Of a stretch of DNA of 64,000 bases, positions 44,002 to 53,177 are shown piece by piece. Position 1 is the stretch's first letter; every line of letters begins with the position of its first letter. The notes beneath the pieces were generated by a model. It searched no databases and had not been told where the DNA came from. It was given only the letters and a program-made list of their open reading frames with translations. Position numbers and translations under genes: made by a program. This stretch comes from Pelomonas sp. Root1217 (GTDB lineage: Bacteria; Pseudomonadota; Gammaproteobacteria; Burkholderiales; Burkholderiaceae_C). The DNA is taken from contig NZ_LMDC01000030.1 of the NCBI RefSeq assembly GCF_001425705.1, positions 1 through 64,000 on the forward strand, written 5' to 3'.

Positions 44002-45252
44002 TTACTTCGTCGGCTCGTCCTTCTTGCCCTTGTTCTCAGGGATGTACGGGCTCCACGGCTGGGCCTTGACCGGGCCGGGCGTCTTCCACACCACGTTGAA
44101 CTGGCCGTCACCCTTCACTTCGCCGATGAAGACCGACTTGTGCAGGTGGTGGTTCTTCTCGTCCATCTTGGACGTGATGCCCGACGGCGCCGTGAAGGTC
44201 TGGCCGGCCATTGCCGCGATGACCTTGTCGGTGTCGGTGCTGCCGGCCTTCTTGACGGCCTGAGCCCACATGTTGATGCCGATGTAGGTGGCTTCCATCG
44301 GGTCGTTGGTCAGCGGCTTGTCCTTGTGTCCGGCAATGCCCTTGGCCTTGGCGTAGTCGCTCCACTTCTTGATGAAGGCGTCGTTGGCGGGCGCCTTGAT
44401 GGACATGAAGTAGTTCCATGCGGCCAGGTGGCCCTGCAGCGGCTTGGTGTCCACGCCGCGCAGCTCTTCCTCACCCACCGAGAAGGCCACCACCGGCACG
44501 TCGGTCGCCTTCAGGCCCTGGTTGCCCAGTTCCTTGTAGAAGGGCACATTGGAGTCGCCGTTGATGGTGGACACCACGGCCGTCTTCTTGCCTTCGGCGG
44601 AGAACTTCTTGATCTTGGCAATGATGCTTTGATAGTCCGCGTGGCCGAAGGGGGTGTAGTCCTCCATGATGTCCTCGTCCTTGATGCCCTTGCTGTGCAG
44701 GAAGGCGCGGAGGATCTTGTTGGTGGTGCGGGGGTAGACGTAGTCGGTACCCAGCAGCACGAAGCGCTTGGCACCGCCGCCGTCCTTGCTCATCAGGTAT
44801 TCGACAGCGGGGATGGCCTGCTGGTTGGGCGCGGCACCCGTGTAGAACACGTTCTTGCTCAGTTCCTCGCCCTCGTACTGCACGGGATAGAACAGCAGCG
44901 AGTTGGTCTGCTCGAAGACCGGCAGCACCGACTTGCGGCTCACCGAGGTCCAGCAGCCGAACACGACGGCGACCTTGTCCTGCGAGATGAGCTGCTTGGC
45001 CTTCTCGGCGAACAGCGGCCAGTTGGAGGCCGGGTCAACCACCACCGGCTCCAGCTTCTTGCCGAGCAGGCCGCCCTTGGCGTTGATCTCGTCGATGGCC
45101 ATCAGCACCGTGTCCTTCAACACGGTTTCGGAAATGGCCATGGTGCCGGACAGCGAATGCAGCACGCCGACCTTGATGGTGTCGGCAGCAAAGGCGGCGT
45201 GGGGGAGCAGGGTGGCAGCGGTGGCCAGTGCAAGAGCGGAACGGCGAAGCAT
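44002..45252 (-). CDS. urtA: Urea ABC transporter substrate-binding protein UrtA
   Basis: A 416-residue periplasmic binding protein with signal peptide MLRRSALALATAATLLPHAA, cleaved near residue 23. DTIKVGVLHSLSGTMAISE starts the mature chain, and the block CWTSVSRKSVLPVFEQTNSLLFYPVQYEGEE is characteristic of UrtA rather than amino-acid binding proteins. ATG 45252 is preceded by GGAGGAA. It is transcribed from a sigma-54-type promoter about 50 bp upstream and leads the urtABCDE operon. Confidence 0.95.
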   Translation of the reverse strand: MLRRSALALATAATLLPHAAFAADTIKVGVLHSLSGTMAISETVLKDTVLMAIDEINAKGGLLGKKLEPVVVDPASNWPLFAEKAKQLISQDKVAVVFGCWTSVSRKSVLPVFEQTNSLLFYPVQYEGEELSKNVFYTGAAPNQQAIPAVEYLMSKDGGGAKRFVLLGTDYVYPRTTNKILRAFLHSKGIKDEDIMEDYTPFGHADYQSIIAKIKKFSAEGKKTAVVSTINGDSNVPFYKELGNQGLKATDVPVVAFSVGEEELRGVDTKPLQGHLAAWNYFMSIKAPANDAFIKKWSDYAKAKGIAGHKDKPLTNDPMEATYIGINMWAQAVKKAGSTDTDKVIAAMAGQTFTAPSGITSKMDEKNHHLHKSVFIGEVKGDGQFNVVWKTPGPVKAQPWSPYIPENKGKKDEPTK

Positions 45253-45304
45253 CGGGATTCCTCCGGGTTGGATGTGAGAGGTCGGGTAGCCGGAGGGCAT
45301 GAGC

Positions 45305-45319
45305 GCAAGCCCCGTGCCA
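45305..45319 (-). promoter_or_regulatory. Sigma-54 promoter of the urt operon
   Basis: On the minus strand TGGCAC (45319-45314), five bases GGGGC, then TTGC (45308-45305): an exact match to the -24/-12 core TGGCAC-N5-TTGC. The predicted transcription start is near 45294, about 40 bp upstream of the urtA ATG. Urea uptake operons are classically under nitrogen (NtrC/RpoN) control, so position and function agree. Confidence 0.8.
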
Positions 45320-45390
45320 GCTTCGTGCACTTCGTCACACCCTGCGATGGACCATCGGGCCGCACGTTTACGGCCCATGACAGCCCTGTC

Positions 45391-45409
45391 ACGGTGCGGC
45401 TCGCACCGT
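45391..45409. promoter_or_regulatory. Perfect inverted repeat upstream of the sigma-54 promoter, candidate enhancer site
   Basis: ACGGTGCG (45391-45398), GCT, CGCACCGT (45402-45409): perfect 8-bp arms, about 100 bp upstream of the predicted urtA transcription start, the usual place for an activator of a sigma-54 promoter. The half-sites contain GGTGC and GCACC as in NtrC sites, but in reverse order relative to the classical GCACC-N5-GGTGC, so assignment to NtrC is uncertain. A second palindrome, ATTGGCCAAT, lies at 45424-45433. Confidence 0.45.
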
Positions 45410-45483
45410 TGGTGTACTGCAGCATTGGCCAATTGCACGGAAACGGGCCGGCCATGCCCCGATTTGTGGCTTGCGGGTAGACC

Positions 45484-46233
45484 CTAGCCTGCCAGGCCCC
45501 GCAAGACCTGGGACCGGCTGCGGCTGACCATCAGTGCCCGGCCATCCTTCAGTTCGGCGCTGAGCTGGCCGTTGGCCAGGCGCCGGAAACGCGCCACCGC
45601 GTCCAGGTTGACGATGCAGCCGCGGTGGATGCGCACCCAGCGCTGCGCGTCCAGCCTCTCCTCCAGCCGCGCCAGGGCCAAATGCAGCAGGTGCTCGGCA
45701 CCGCCGGTGTGCACGGCCACGTAGTCGCCCACCGCCTCGAAATGGCTGACGTCGCTGACGGCCACCGGCACGATGGCCGCGCCGCTGCGCACGAACAGCC
45801 GCGTCAGCGGCCCCCGCTCCAGCAACTCGGCCAGGCGTTCCAGCGCCGGCGGCACGGGCTCGCCAAGGGCTGCCCGCACGCGCTCCAAGGTCGCGTTCAG
45901 GCGCTCGGCGCCGAAGGGCTTGAGCAGATAGTCCAGCGCGCCCAGCTCGAAGGCCGTGATCGCATGCTCGGCGTGGGCCGTCGTGAAGATGACGAGCGGC
46001 GGCGTGCCGGACTCGGCCAGACGGCGCAGCACCACGGTGCCCAGCAGCCCTGGCATCTGGATGTCCAGGAAGACCAGCTCGGGCTTCAGCCGCTGGATCT
46101 CCGCCAGCGCCGCCGGGCCATCGGCCGCTTCGCCCACGCAATGCAGCCAGGGCAGGCCGCGTAGCAGATGGCGCAGGCCGGCACGGGCGACGGGCTCGTC
46201 GTCGGCGATCAGGGCGGTGACAGCGGCCGTCAT
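45484..46233 (-). CDS. LytTR-family response regulator
   Basis: A 249-residue regulator with receiver domain (acidic DDE at 11-13, phospho-acceptor Asp57 in FLDIQMPG, Lys in YLLKPFG) and a C-terminal LytTR DNA-binding domain (VAVSDVSHFEAVGDYVAVHT; RIHRGCIVNLDAV). ATG 46233 overlaps the stop of the kinase gene. It is the second LytS/LytTR pair in the window and is a distinct paralogue of 10050-10817. Targets are unknown; the adjacent DUF1579-like gene and the divergent ABC transporter are candidates. Confidence 0.92.
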   Translation of the reverse strand: MTAAVTALIADDEPVARAGLRHLLRGLPWLHCVGEAADGPAALAEIQRLKPELVFLDIQMPGLLGTVVLRRLAESGTPPLVIFTTAHAEHAITAFELGALDYLLKPFGAERLNATLERVRAALGEPVPPALERLAELLERGPLTRLFVRSGAAIVPVAVSDVSHFEAVGDYVAVHTGGAEHLLHLALARLEERLDAQRWVRIHRGCIVNLDAVARFRRLANGQLSAELKDGRALMVSRSRSQVLRGLAG

Positions 46234-47246
46234 GCTTCGTCCTTCACCGGCAGGCGCAGTTCGGCGCGCAGGCCCCGGCCAGGCGCCGTCTGCACCGTCA
46301 GCGAAGCGCTGGCACCGTAGAGCCAGCCCAGTCGCTCGCGCAGCCGGCGCAGGCCGGTGCCGCCCGATTCCAATGCGGCGGGCTCGGCGCCCATGCCGTC
46401 ATCAACCGCGGCGATGAGCAAGGTCTCGCCTTCGACGCTTGCCGTGACCCGCACCGTCGTCGCCTCCACCCGCGGCGCGGCACCGTGGCGCACCGCGTTC
46501 TCCACCAGCGTCTGCAGCGCGAAGCTGGGCAGCAGCTCGTTCAGCGCCGCGTCCTCGAACTCGGTGACGACACGCAGGCGCTCGCCAAAGCGGATGGCCT
46601 CGATGTCCAGGTAGAGCTGCACGACGGCCCACTCCTCGCGCAGCGTGACGAACTCGCGCGGATTGTCGAAGCTCGCCCGCAGCAGGGCCGCCAGCTGCTC
46701 GGCCGCCCGCGTCGCGCGCTCGGGGTCGAGGGGGATCAGCTGCACCACGGTGTGCAGCGCGTTGAACAGGAAGTGCGGATGCAGCTGGGCGCGCAGCGCT
46801 GCCAGCTGGCTGCGCGCCTGCAGGGCTTCGAGCTGCGCATTGCGGGCGGCGGCTCGCTGGGCATAGGCGACGCCGGCGATCATCACGTAGAACCAGACGC
46901 CGGTGACGAGGTAGGCCGCGATGCCGGGGCCCACCACCAGCACGATACGGCCGACCGTCAGGCTCTCGACGAGGCTGTTGGCCGTCACCCACGCCACGGC
47001 GTACAGGGCGGCGCCGACGGCATGCTTGGCCAGGAAAGCCAGGCGCATCGGATGCGGCCAGGGCAGGCGCCCGGTCACCCGGTGCACGACAAGGCCGAGC
47101 ACCGCCGCCGTCGCCATCAACCGCAGCGAGTAGTGCAGTGCCTCGTGAATGCCGGCGCCATGCACGGTCATCATCAGCACCGCAAACAGCGCGGCCACCG
47201 GCAACCAGCCGATCAGCCATTGCACCCAGATCCAGGCTCTGCCCAT
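46230..47246 (-). CDS. LytS-type sensor histidine kinase
   Basis: A 338-residue kinase with about four membrane segments in residues 8-130, a short coiled coil, and QLHPHFLFNALHTVVQLI with His158 as probable phosphorylation site. The ATPase part has QTLVENAVRHGAAP and a weak G-box (ESGGTGLRRLRERLGW). ATG 47246. It overlaps the regulator gene (ATGA) and follows the DUF1579-like gene by 13 bp. Confidence 0.92.
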   Translation of the reverse strand: MGRAWIWVQWLIGWLPVAALFAVLMMTVHGAGIHEALHYSLRLMATAAVLGLVVHRVTGRLPWPHPMRLAFLAKHAVGAALYAVAWVTANSLVESLTVGRIVLVVGPGIAAYLVTGVWFYVMIAGVAYAQRAAARNAQLEALQARSQLAALRAQLHPHFLFNALHTVVQLIPLDPERATRAAEQLAALLRASFDNPREFVTLREEWAVVQLYLDIEAIRFGERLRVVTEFEDAALNELLPSFALQTLVENAVRHGAAPRVEATTVRVTASVEGETLLIAAVDDGMGAEPAALESGGTGLRRLRERLGWLYGASASLTVQTAPGRGLRAELRLPVKDEA

Positions 47247-47259
47247 TCCCGCTCCGCGA

Positions 47260-47847
47260 CTATCGAGTTGCCTTGCGCGACACGCGCTTGGCGACGATGG
47301 TCAGCGTCCCCTCCTCCCAGTTGGCGCCATTGTCCAGCGAGCGGTCCTGGCGCATCTTGAAGCGGTCGGGCGTGATCTCGGTGAAGCGCGTGCGCGTCAG
47401 CACCGGCTTGCCTTCGGCGTTCTGGCCGCTGCCCTCCAGCATCATTTCACCGCCCTGCCACTGGCCGTTGCTGCTGCCGAAGCGCGCGCGGTAGACGTCC
47501 AGGCCGCTGACCAGCCAGCGCCTGGCCTTGGCGTCGAAGACGCGCAGGCTGTGATTCAGCGACATCGGGTTGCCGGAGGCGTCGACGATGCGCAGCTCGT
47601 CATCCACGCCATAGCCGTCGAAGGACTTCCAGGCCTTCCAGCTGCCCACCAGCTTGGGCGCGCCGTGGATCATCGCGGCCAGGCCGCTGACCTTGGGCGC
47701 CACCTCCAACTCCCACTGGCCGATGAGGAAGTCGAACTGCGCGGCCTCGGCCGGCACGGCGGCCGCCCCGCCGGGTGCGGCGCCACCGTGCTGGGCGTGG
47801 GCGATGCCAGCGAAGGTCAGCGCGAGGGACAGGACAAGGGCTTTCAT
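47260..47847 (-). CDS. Secreted DUF1579-like protein
   Basis: A 195-residue protein with an 18-residue signal peptide (MKALVLSLALTFAGIAHA). AQFDFLIGQWELEV resembles the FDFLIG-W motif at the start of DUF1579-type lipocalin-like domains, and GMDVYRARFG-like, GGEMMLEGSGQNAEGKPVLTRTRFTEITPDRFKMRQDRSLDNGANWEE is the typical second half. Such small beta-barrels may bind hydrophobic ligands. It is the first gene of a minus-strand unit that continues into the LytS/LytTR pair. Confidence 0.8.
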   Translation of the reverse strand: MKALVLSLALTFAGIAHAQHGGAAPGGAAAVPAEAAQFDFLIGQWELEVAPKVSGLAAMIHGAPKLVGSWKAWKSFDGYGVDDELRIVDASGNPMSLNHSLRVFDAKARRWLVSGLDVYRARFGSSNGQWQGGEMMLEGSGQNAEGKPVLTRTRFTEITPDRFKMRQDRSLDNGANWEEGTLTIVAKRVSRKATR

Positions 47848-47979
47848 GGCGTCTCCAGTTGAGGAATGGCGCCAGCATCGCGACGCGCGGGCCGCCTGGC
47901 GAGGGCCAAATCGCCGAGTGGCACAACGGTGCCGTCCAACGGTGCGCCAGACGGCCGCCGGCTTCCTACATTGGCCGCC

Positions 47980-48681
47980 ATGGACCCCAACACCTCCCTC
48001 ATCCGCCTGCGCGGCGTCGGCAAGAGCTACCCGGTTGCGGGCGGCGACTTCCAGGCGCTCGACGCCCTCGATCTCGACATCCACGCCGGCGAGTTCGTCG
48101 CCGTGGTCGGCCCGTCGGGCAGTGGCAAGTCGACGCTGCTCAACCTGCTCGCCGGCATCGACCGCGCCGGCAGCGGCGAGCTGCGCATCGCCGGCCAGGA
48201 CCTGCGCGCGCTGTCCGAGCGCGCCCTGTCGCGCTGGCGTGGCAAGGCCGTCGGCGTCGTCTTCCAGTTCTTCCAGCTGCTGCCCACGCTGACGGCGCTG
48301 GAGAACGTCATGCTGCCGATGGACTTCTGCGACCAGTGGCCGGCGGCCGAGCGGCCCGAGCGAGCGCGTGCGCTGCTTGAAAGACTCGGCGTGGCCGACC
48401 AGGCGGACAAGTTCCCATCGGCCCTGTCCGGCGGCCAGCAGCAGCGCGTGGCCCTCGCCCGCGCGCTGGCGAATGCGCCGGCGCTGATCCTGGCCGACGA
48501 GCCGACGGGCAACCTCGACTCCGCCAACGCCGAGGCCCTGCTGACCCTGCTGGCCGAGCTGGCCCGCGAACAGGGCGTCACCATCGTCATGGTGACGCAC
48601 GAGGCAGCGGCACTGGGCCAGGTGCGGCGCAGCCTCCGCCTGCGCGACGGTCGCCTCGTCGAGGATCGCCGCCATGCTTAA
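47980..48681 (+). CDS. ABC transporter ATP-binding protein, LolD/MacB type
   Basis: A 233-residue ATPase. Walker A is GPSGSGKST, the Q-loop block [20 protein letters not shown] is typical of the LolD/MacB/FtsE class, the signature is [13 protein letters not shown] and Walker [17 protein letters not shown] 47980 follows a short promoter region divergent from the DUF1579-like gene. It overlaps the permease gene by eight bases. Together they form an ABC system that extracts lipids, lipoproteins or small molecules from the inner membrane rather than an importer. Confidence 0.92.
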   Translation: MDPNTSLIRLRGVGKSYPVAGGDFQALDALDLDIHAGEFVAVVGPSGSGKSTLLNLLAGIDRAGSGELRIAGQDLRALSERALSRWRGKAVGVVFQFFQLLPTLTALENVMLPMDFCDQWPAAERPERARALLERLGVADQADKFPSALSGGQQQRVALARALANAPALILADEPTGNLDSANAEALLTLLAELAREQGVTIVMVTHEAAALGQVRRSLRLRDGRLVEDRRHA

Positions 48682-51022
48682 GGCGCTGAAGAGCTGGCGC
48701 GACCTCTGGCAGCACCGCGCGCGCAGCCTGCTCGTCGTGCTCGCCGTCGCCCTCGGCCTGACCGCCGCCGGCACCATCCTGAACGCCTGGACCCTGGTCG
48801 AGCGTGCGACCGACGACGGCTACCGCGCCAGTCGGCCGGTGTCGGCCACGCTGGCGCTGGACCGCGCCGACGCACGGGCGCTGGCCATGGCGCAGGCGCA
48901 GCCCGGCATCGCCGCCGCGCGGCTGCGGCGCAGCGTGATGGCTGCCGTGCAGGCCAACGGCCGCTCGCGCAATGCCGTCGTCGTCTCGCTGGATGACTTC
49001 CGTCGCGAGAACATCGGCCGGCTGCAGCTCGATGCGCCGCCAACCGATGGCGGCCTGTGGATGGAGCGCTCGTCGCTGGACTTCTCTGGCGCCAGCGTCG
49101 GCGAACCGGTGTCGCTGCGGCTGGCCGGCGGCGAGACGCAATCCGTCGACATCAGCGGCCTGGTGCGCGACGTCAGCCAGGCACCGGGCTGGATGGAGAA
49201 CCTGGTCTACCTCTACGGCACGGAGGCCACGCTGACGCGGCTGGGTGCGACGGCCGGCTTCAACGAGCTGCAGGTCCGCATGCGCGACGAGCACGCCACG
49301 CGAGCCGACGTCCGCGGCGTCGTCGATACCTTGAAAGCCGCGCTGACCGCCGGCGGCTACGTCGTCAAGAGCGTCGACGTACCCGAGCCCGGCCAACACA
49401 TCCACGCCGCGCAGATGGACTCGCTGCTGATGACTCAGGGCGCCTTCGGCCTGCTGGCCTTGCTGGCCTGCGGCTTCCTCGTCGTCAACCTCGTCAGCGC
49501 CATGCTGGCCGGGCAGACGCGCGAGATCGCCGTCATGAAGGTGCTCGGCGGCTCGCCCCGGCAGATCGGCGCGATGGTGCTGGCGCAGGCCGGCGCGCTC
49601 GGCCTGCTGGCCTCTGCCATCGCGCTGCCGACAGCGCTGTGGCTGGGCCGCATCTACGGCGGGCTCAAGGCCGAGCTGCTGAACTTCCCGCTCGACGGCA
49701 TCGCCACGCCGGCCTGGGGCGTCGTGCTGCAGCTCACGGTGGGTCTGGCACTGCCGCTGGCCGCGGCCGCGCTGCCCGTCCGCGCGGCCCTGCGCCGGCC
49801 GGTGGGCGAGGCGCTGCGCGACATCGGCATCACCCGCGAAGGCCAGGCACTGGGCCTGCAGCGCGGCGCGCTGGCTGCGCGCCTCGTGCCGCTGCTCGGT
49901 GGCTGGGCGCGGCCGCTGCTGCTGTCCATGGGCAATGCCTTTCGCCGCCGCCAACGCATGGTGCTGACCGTCCTGGCGCTGGCCACCGGCGGCGCGGTGT
50001 ACCTGGGTGCGGCCAATCTGCGCAGCGCCGTGCGCGGTTCGGTGGACGACTTGTTCAGCGCGCAGCGGTATCAGCTGCAAGTCCGCGTGGCCGTCGCCAC
50101 ATCCGCCTCAAAGCTCGAAGCCATCGCCCTTGATGTGCCCGGCGTCACCGCAGCCGAGGCCTGGCGCGGGCTGCGCACCAGCCTTGGTGCCGAACCGCTG
50201 ACGCTGCTCGGCGTGCCGTCCACCGGCCGGCTGCTGGCACCGCGGCTGATCGAAGGCCGCTGGCTGGGCGACGGTGCGGCGCAGGAACTCGTCGTCAGCC
50301 GCTTGTTGCAGCGGCAGCAGCCCGGGTTGGCAGTCGGCAGCCGCCACCGCATCGCCGAGCGCGACTGGACCGTCGTCGGCCTCGTCGATGCCGGCCCACA
50401 AGCCCTGGCCTACACCTCACGCGCCGCGCTGGACGCACTGGCCAGCAACGAGCTGGCGACCAGCCTGGTCCTGAAGCTGGAGCGACCGGACTCGCCGATC
50501 GCCCTGCTCGATGCCGTGCAACAACTGCGTGGGGCTCTCACCGAAGCCGGCATCGGCATCGCCGCGAGCCAGTCCCAGGCCGACAACCGCCGCGTCGTCG
50601 AGGACCATCTGCTGATGGTCGTGGACTTCCTCGGCGCCATGGGCCTGGTGATGATTGCCGTCGGCGCGATGGGCCTGGCCTCGACGATGGGCCTGGCGGT
50701 GCTGGAGCGCCGGCGCGAGATCGGTGTGCTGCGTGCCATCGGTGCGCGCGACGGCGCCATCCTGGCTATGGTTCAGGTCGAAGGGCTGACGCTGGTCGTG
50801 CTGGCCTGGCTGGCCTCGCTGCCCCTGGCCCTGCCCATCAGCGCCCTGCTGGAAGTGGCCTTCGGCCGCATCATGTTCAGCGTGCCCTGGCGGCTGGTGC
50901 CGAGTGCCGCCACGGCGTTCGGTTGGCTCGGATTGATGGCCCTGATCTCACTGATCGCCTGCGCGCTTCCCGCGCGGCGTGCGCTGCGAATTCCGGCCGC
51001 CCAAGCCCTTGCCTACGCCTGA
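48674..51022 (+). CDS. ABC transporter permease with two FtsX domains
   Basis: A 782-residue inner-membrane protein: an N-terminal membrane helix, a periplasmic region of about 220 residues, a first FtsX module ([41 protein letters not shown]), a second periplasmic region and a second FtsX module near the C-terminus ([41 protein letters not shown]). Two complete modules in one chain replace the LolC/LolE-type pair. The REIxVxxxxG coupling helices face the ATPase. The substrate is unknown; no periplasmic adaptor gene is adjacent. Confidence 0.9.
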   Translation: MLKALKSWRDLWQHRARSLLVVLAVALGLTAAGTILNAWTLVERATDDGYRASRPVSATLALDRADARALAMAQAQPGIAAARLRRSVMAAVQANGRSRNAVVVSLDDFRRENIGRLQLDAPPTDGGLWMERSSLDFSGASVGEPVSLRLAGGETQSVDISGLVRDVSQAPGWMENLVYLYGTEATLTRLGATAGFNELQVRMRDEHATRADVRGVVDTLKAALTAGGYVVKSVDVPEPGQHIHAAQMDSLLMTQGAFGLLALLACGFLVVNLVSAMLAGQTREIAVMKVLGGSPRQIGAMVLAQAGALGLLASAIALPTALWLGRIYGGLKAELLNFPLDGIATPAWGVVLQLTVGLALPLAAAALPVRAALRRPVGEALRDIGITREGQALGLQRGALAARLVPLLGGWARPLLLSMGNAFRRRQRMVLTVLALATGGAVYLGAANLRSAVRGSVDDLFSAQRYQLQVRVAVATSASKLEAIALDVPGVTAAEAWRGLRTSLGAEPLTLLGVPSTGRLLAPRLIEGRWLGDGAAQELVVSRLLQRQQPGLAVGSRHRIAERDWTVVGLVDAGPQALAYTSRAALDALASNELATSLVLKLERPDSPIALLDAVQQLRGALTEAGIGIAASQSQADNRRVVEDHLLMVVDFLGAMGLVMIAVGAMGLASTMGLAVLERRREIGVLRAIGARDGAILAMVQVEGLTLVVLAWLASLPLALPISALLEVAFGRIMFSVPWRLVPSAATAFGWLGLMALISLIACALPARRALRIPAAQALAYA

Positions 51023-51162
51023 GTCACGGTAAGCCCCAATCGCCATTTGAAGCACTTCTCAAGACAATCGCGGCCTCCCGGCAGGTGGCGATCTCCTTGA
51101 GTCACACAACATTACAGAAGTCGTACACAACGCAAGGTTGGCGCTGTCGGGCGGCCCGCAAG

Positions 51163-52461
51163 ATGCGCCGCATGCTGACGTTGGCGGTGTTGCCCTGGAG
51201 TTGCGCGGCCATGGCGGCCGGGCCGACGGTGGCCGCCCCGCCTTCAGAGGGCACCGGTGAGCTGAACGTGCTGCACTGGTGGACGTCCGCCAGCGAGCGC
51301 GCCGCCGCCAACCACGTCGCCGCGCGCATGGCCGAGAACGGCCTCAAATGGGTGGACGGCGCCGTGGCCGGCGGCGGCGGCGGCCCGGCCATCAAGGTGC
51401 TGAACGAACGCATCCTGCGCCGCATGGCGCCCAAGGTGGCCCAGCTCAACGGCGCCTCCATGAACGAGTGGGCCGACATGGGCCTGCTGCTCGAACTCGA
51501 CGGCGTCGCCGCGAAGCGCAACTGGGCCAAGGTCATGTTCCCGCAGGTCATGGCCCAGGTCACCGTACGCGGCCACATCGTCGCGGCGCCGCTGGGCATC
51601 CAGCGCATCAACAACCTCTACCTGAACAAGGCGCTGCTCAAGCGCCAAGGCATCGAGCCGCCCAGCGACTGGGACGGCCTGGAGCGCGCCGCCGTCAAGT
51701 TGCGCGCGGCCGGCATCACGCCGGTGGCCTTCAGCGACGAGCCCTGGCAGGTGGCCACCATCTTCGAGGCCATGCTGCTCAGCGAGGCCGGCCCGGCGCT
51801 GTACCGGCGCATGCTGGAGCAGCGCGACCTCAGCGCCTTCGACGACCCGGCGCTGGAGCGCGCGCTCAAGCGCCTGCGGAACTGGCGCAACCTGGCCCTG
51901 CCGGTCAACGGTGTAGCCCCCGGCGAGCGCCCCTGGACCGACGTCGTCGCCGACTTTGCCAACGAGCGCGCCGCCATGATGATCATGGGCGACTGGGCCC
52001 GTGGCGAACTGGGCGCGATGGGACTGGAGGGCGAGCGGGACTTCAGCTGCAAGGCGGTGCCCGGCACCGCCCAGGCCCATCTCTACAGCATCGACACCCT
52101 GGCCATGCTGGCCGGCAACGGCGGCAGCCAGGCCGACCAGGAAAAGATGGCCGAGCTGCTGGGCAGCGCCACGCTGCAGCTGGGCTACAACCGCATCAAG
52201 GGTTCCATCCCCGTGCGCCGCGACGTGCCGGTGGACGAGCTGGACCCCTGCGCGCAGGCGTCCTTCCACCTCTTCGCCAACCCCAGCACGCCGCGCGTGC
52301 CCAGCCTCGTGCACCGCATGGCCTTTGGCGAGGTCGGCAAGAACGCCATCATCGAAACCGTCCACCGCTTTGCGCTGGATCCGAGCCAGACGCCGGCCGC
52401 CGCCCAGCGCAAGCTGCAAGGCCTGCTGCGCGCCCTCGCTCCCAAGAAAGCTGTCCCATGA
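51163..52461 (+). CDS. Sugar ABC-type substrate-binding protein coupled to a two-component system
   Basis: A 432-residue periplasmic protein with signal peptide (MRRMLTLAVLPWSCAAMAA). ELNVLHWWTSASERAAANHVA is the standard start of family 1 sugar-binding proteins such as glucose-binding GtsA; AAPLGIQRINNLYLNKALLKRQGIEPPSDWDGLE and FANERAAMMIMGDWARGEL support this. No ABC permease or ATPase gene for sugar import is adjacent. The stop overlaps the response regulator start (ATGA), so it is produced with the regulator and kinase and may act as their ligand sensor. ATG 51163; upstream codons extend into the permease gene and are unlikely. Confidence 0.88.
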   Translation: MRRMLTLAVLPWSCAAMAAGPTVAAPPSEGTGELNVLHWWTSASERAAANHVAARMAENGLKWVDGAVAGGGGGPAIKVLNERILRRMAPKVAQLNGASMNEWADMGLLLELDGVAAKRNWAKVMFPQVMAQVTVRGHIVAAPLGIQRINNLYLNKALLKRQGIEPPSDWDGLERAAVKLRAAGITPVAFSDEPWQVATIFEAMLLSEAGPALYRRMLEQRDLSAFDDPALERALKRLRNWRNLALPVNGVAPGERPWTDVVADFANERAAMMIMGDWARGELGAMGLEGERDFSCKAVPGTAQAHLYSIDTLAMLAGNGGSQADQEKMAELLGSATLQLGYNRIKGSIPVRRDVPVDELDPCAQASFHLFANPSTPRVPSLVHRMAFGEVGKNAIIETVHRFALDPSQTPAAAQRKLQGLLRALAPKKAVP

Positions 52462-53177
52462 CCCCGCGCAAGATATTGATCGTCGACGACGACCAGAAAA
52501 TCCGCAGCCTGCTCAAGACCTATCTCGAGAAGAACCAGTACGAGGTGCTGCTCGCCCACGACGGCGCCAGCTTCATGGCCGAGTTCGAACGCCACCGCGA
52601 CGAGATCAGCTTGTGCATCCTCGACGTGATGCTGCCCGACACCGAAGGCTTCACGCTGTGCCAGTCGGTGCGCCGCCGCTCCGAGGTGCCCGTCATCATG
52701 CTGACCGCGAGCGCCGATGAAACCGACCGCATCGTCGGCCTGGAGCTGGGTGCCGACGACTACCTCGGCAAGCCCTTCAACCCGCGCGAGCTGCTGGCGC
52801 GCATCAAGGCCATCACGCGCCGCACCGGTCAGGAGAAGGCCAAGGAGCCGCGCTACTACGCCTTCAACGGCTTCACGCTGGACCTGCTGGAGCGCAGCCT
52901 CATCGACCCCGACGGCACGGCCACGGCGCTGTCGGGCATGGACTTCCAGCTGCTCAAGCTGCTGGTGGAACACCCCGGCGAGGTGCTGGACCGCAGCCGC
53001 CTGGCGGAGGTCACGCGTGGCCGCGACCTGGGGCCGCTGGACCGCTCGCTGGACGTGCAGGTCAGCCGCCTGCGCCAGCGCCTGCAGGACGACGGCAAGC
53101 AGCCGGCGCTGATCAAGACCGTGCGCGGCTCGGGCTATGTGTTCTCGACCACGGTGACGCCGCGGCATGCTCTCTGA
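52458..53177 (+). CDS. OmpR-family response regulator
   Basis: A 239-residue regulator. The receiver domain has DDD at 10-12, phospho-acceptor Asp56 in CILDVMLPD and Lys in YLGKPFNPRELLARI. The C-terminal winged helix includes LSGMDFQLLKLLVEHPGEVLDRSRL and the RSLDVQVSRLRQRLQDD recognition region, ending TVRGSGYVF. ATG 52458 overlaps the binding-protein stop, and its own 3' end overlaps the kinase gene by 11 bp. Resembles GltR-type regulators of glucose uptake in Pseudomonas in its genomic company, but the order differs. Confidence 0.93.
   Translation: MTPRKILIVDDDQKIRSLLKTYLEKNQYEVLLAHDGASFMAEFERHRDEISLCILDVMLPDTEGFTLCQSVRRRSEVPVIMLTASADETDRIVGLELGADDYLGKPFNPRELLARIKAITRRTGQEKAKEPRYYAFNGFTLDLLERSLIDPDGTATALSGMDFQLLKLLVEHPGEVLDRSRLAEVTRGRDLGPLDRSLDVQVSRLRQRLQDDGKQPALIKTVRGSGYVFSTTVTPRHAL

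Noticed and set aside
43084-45480. Open frame of about 798 codons opposite urtB and urtA
   Set aside because: Antisense shadow; urtA and urtB are unambiguous and the frame runs through the urt promoter.
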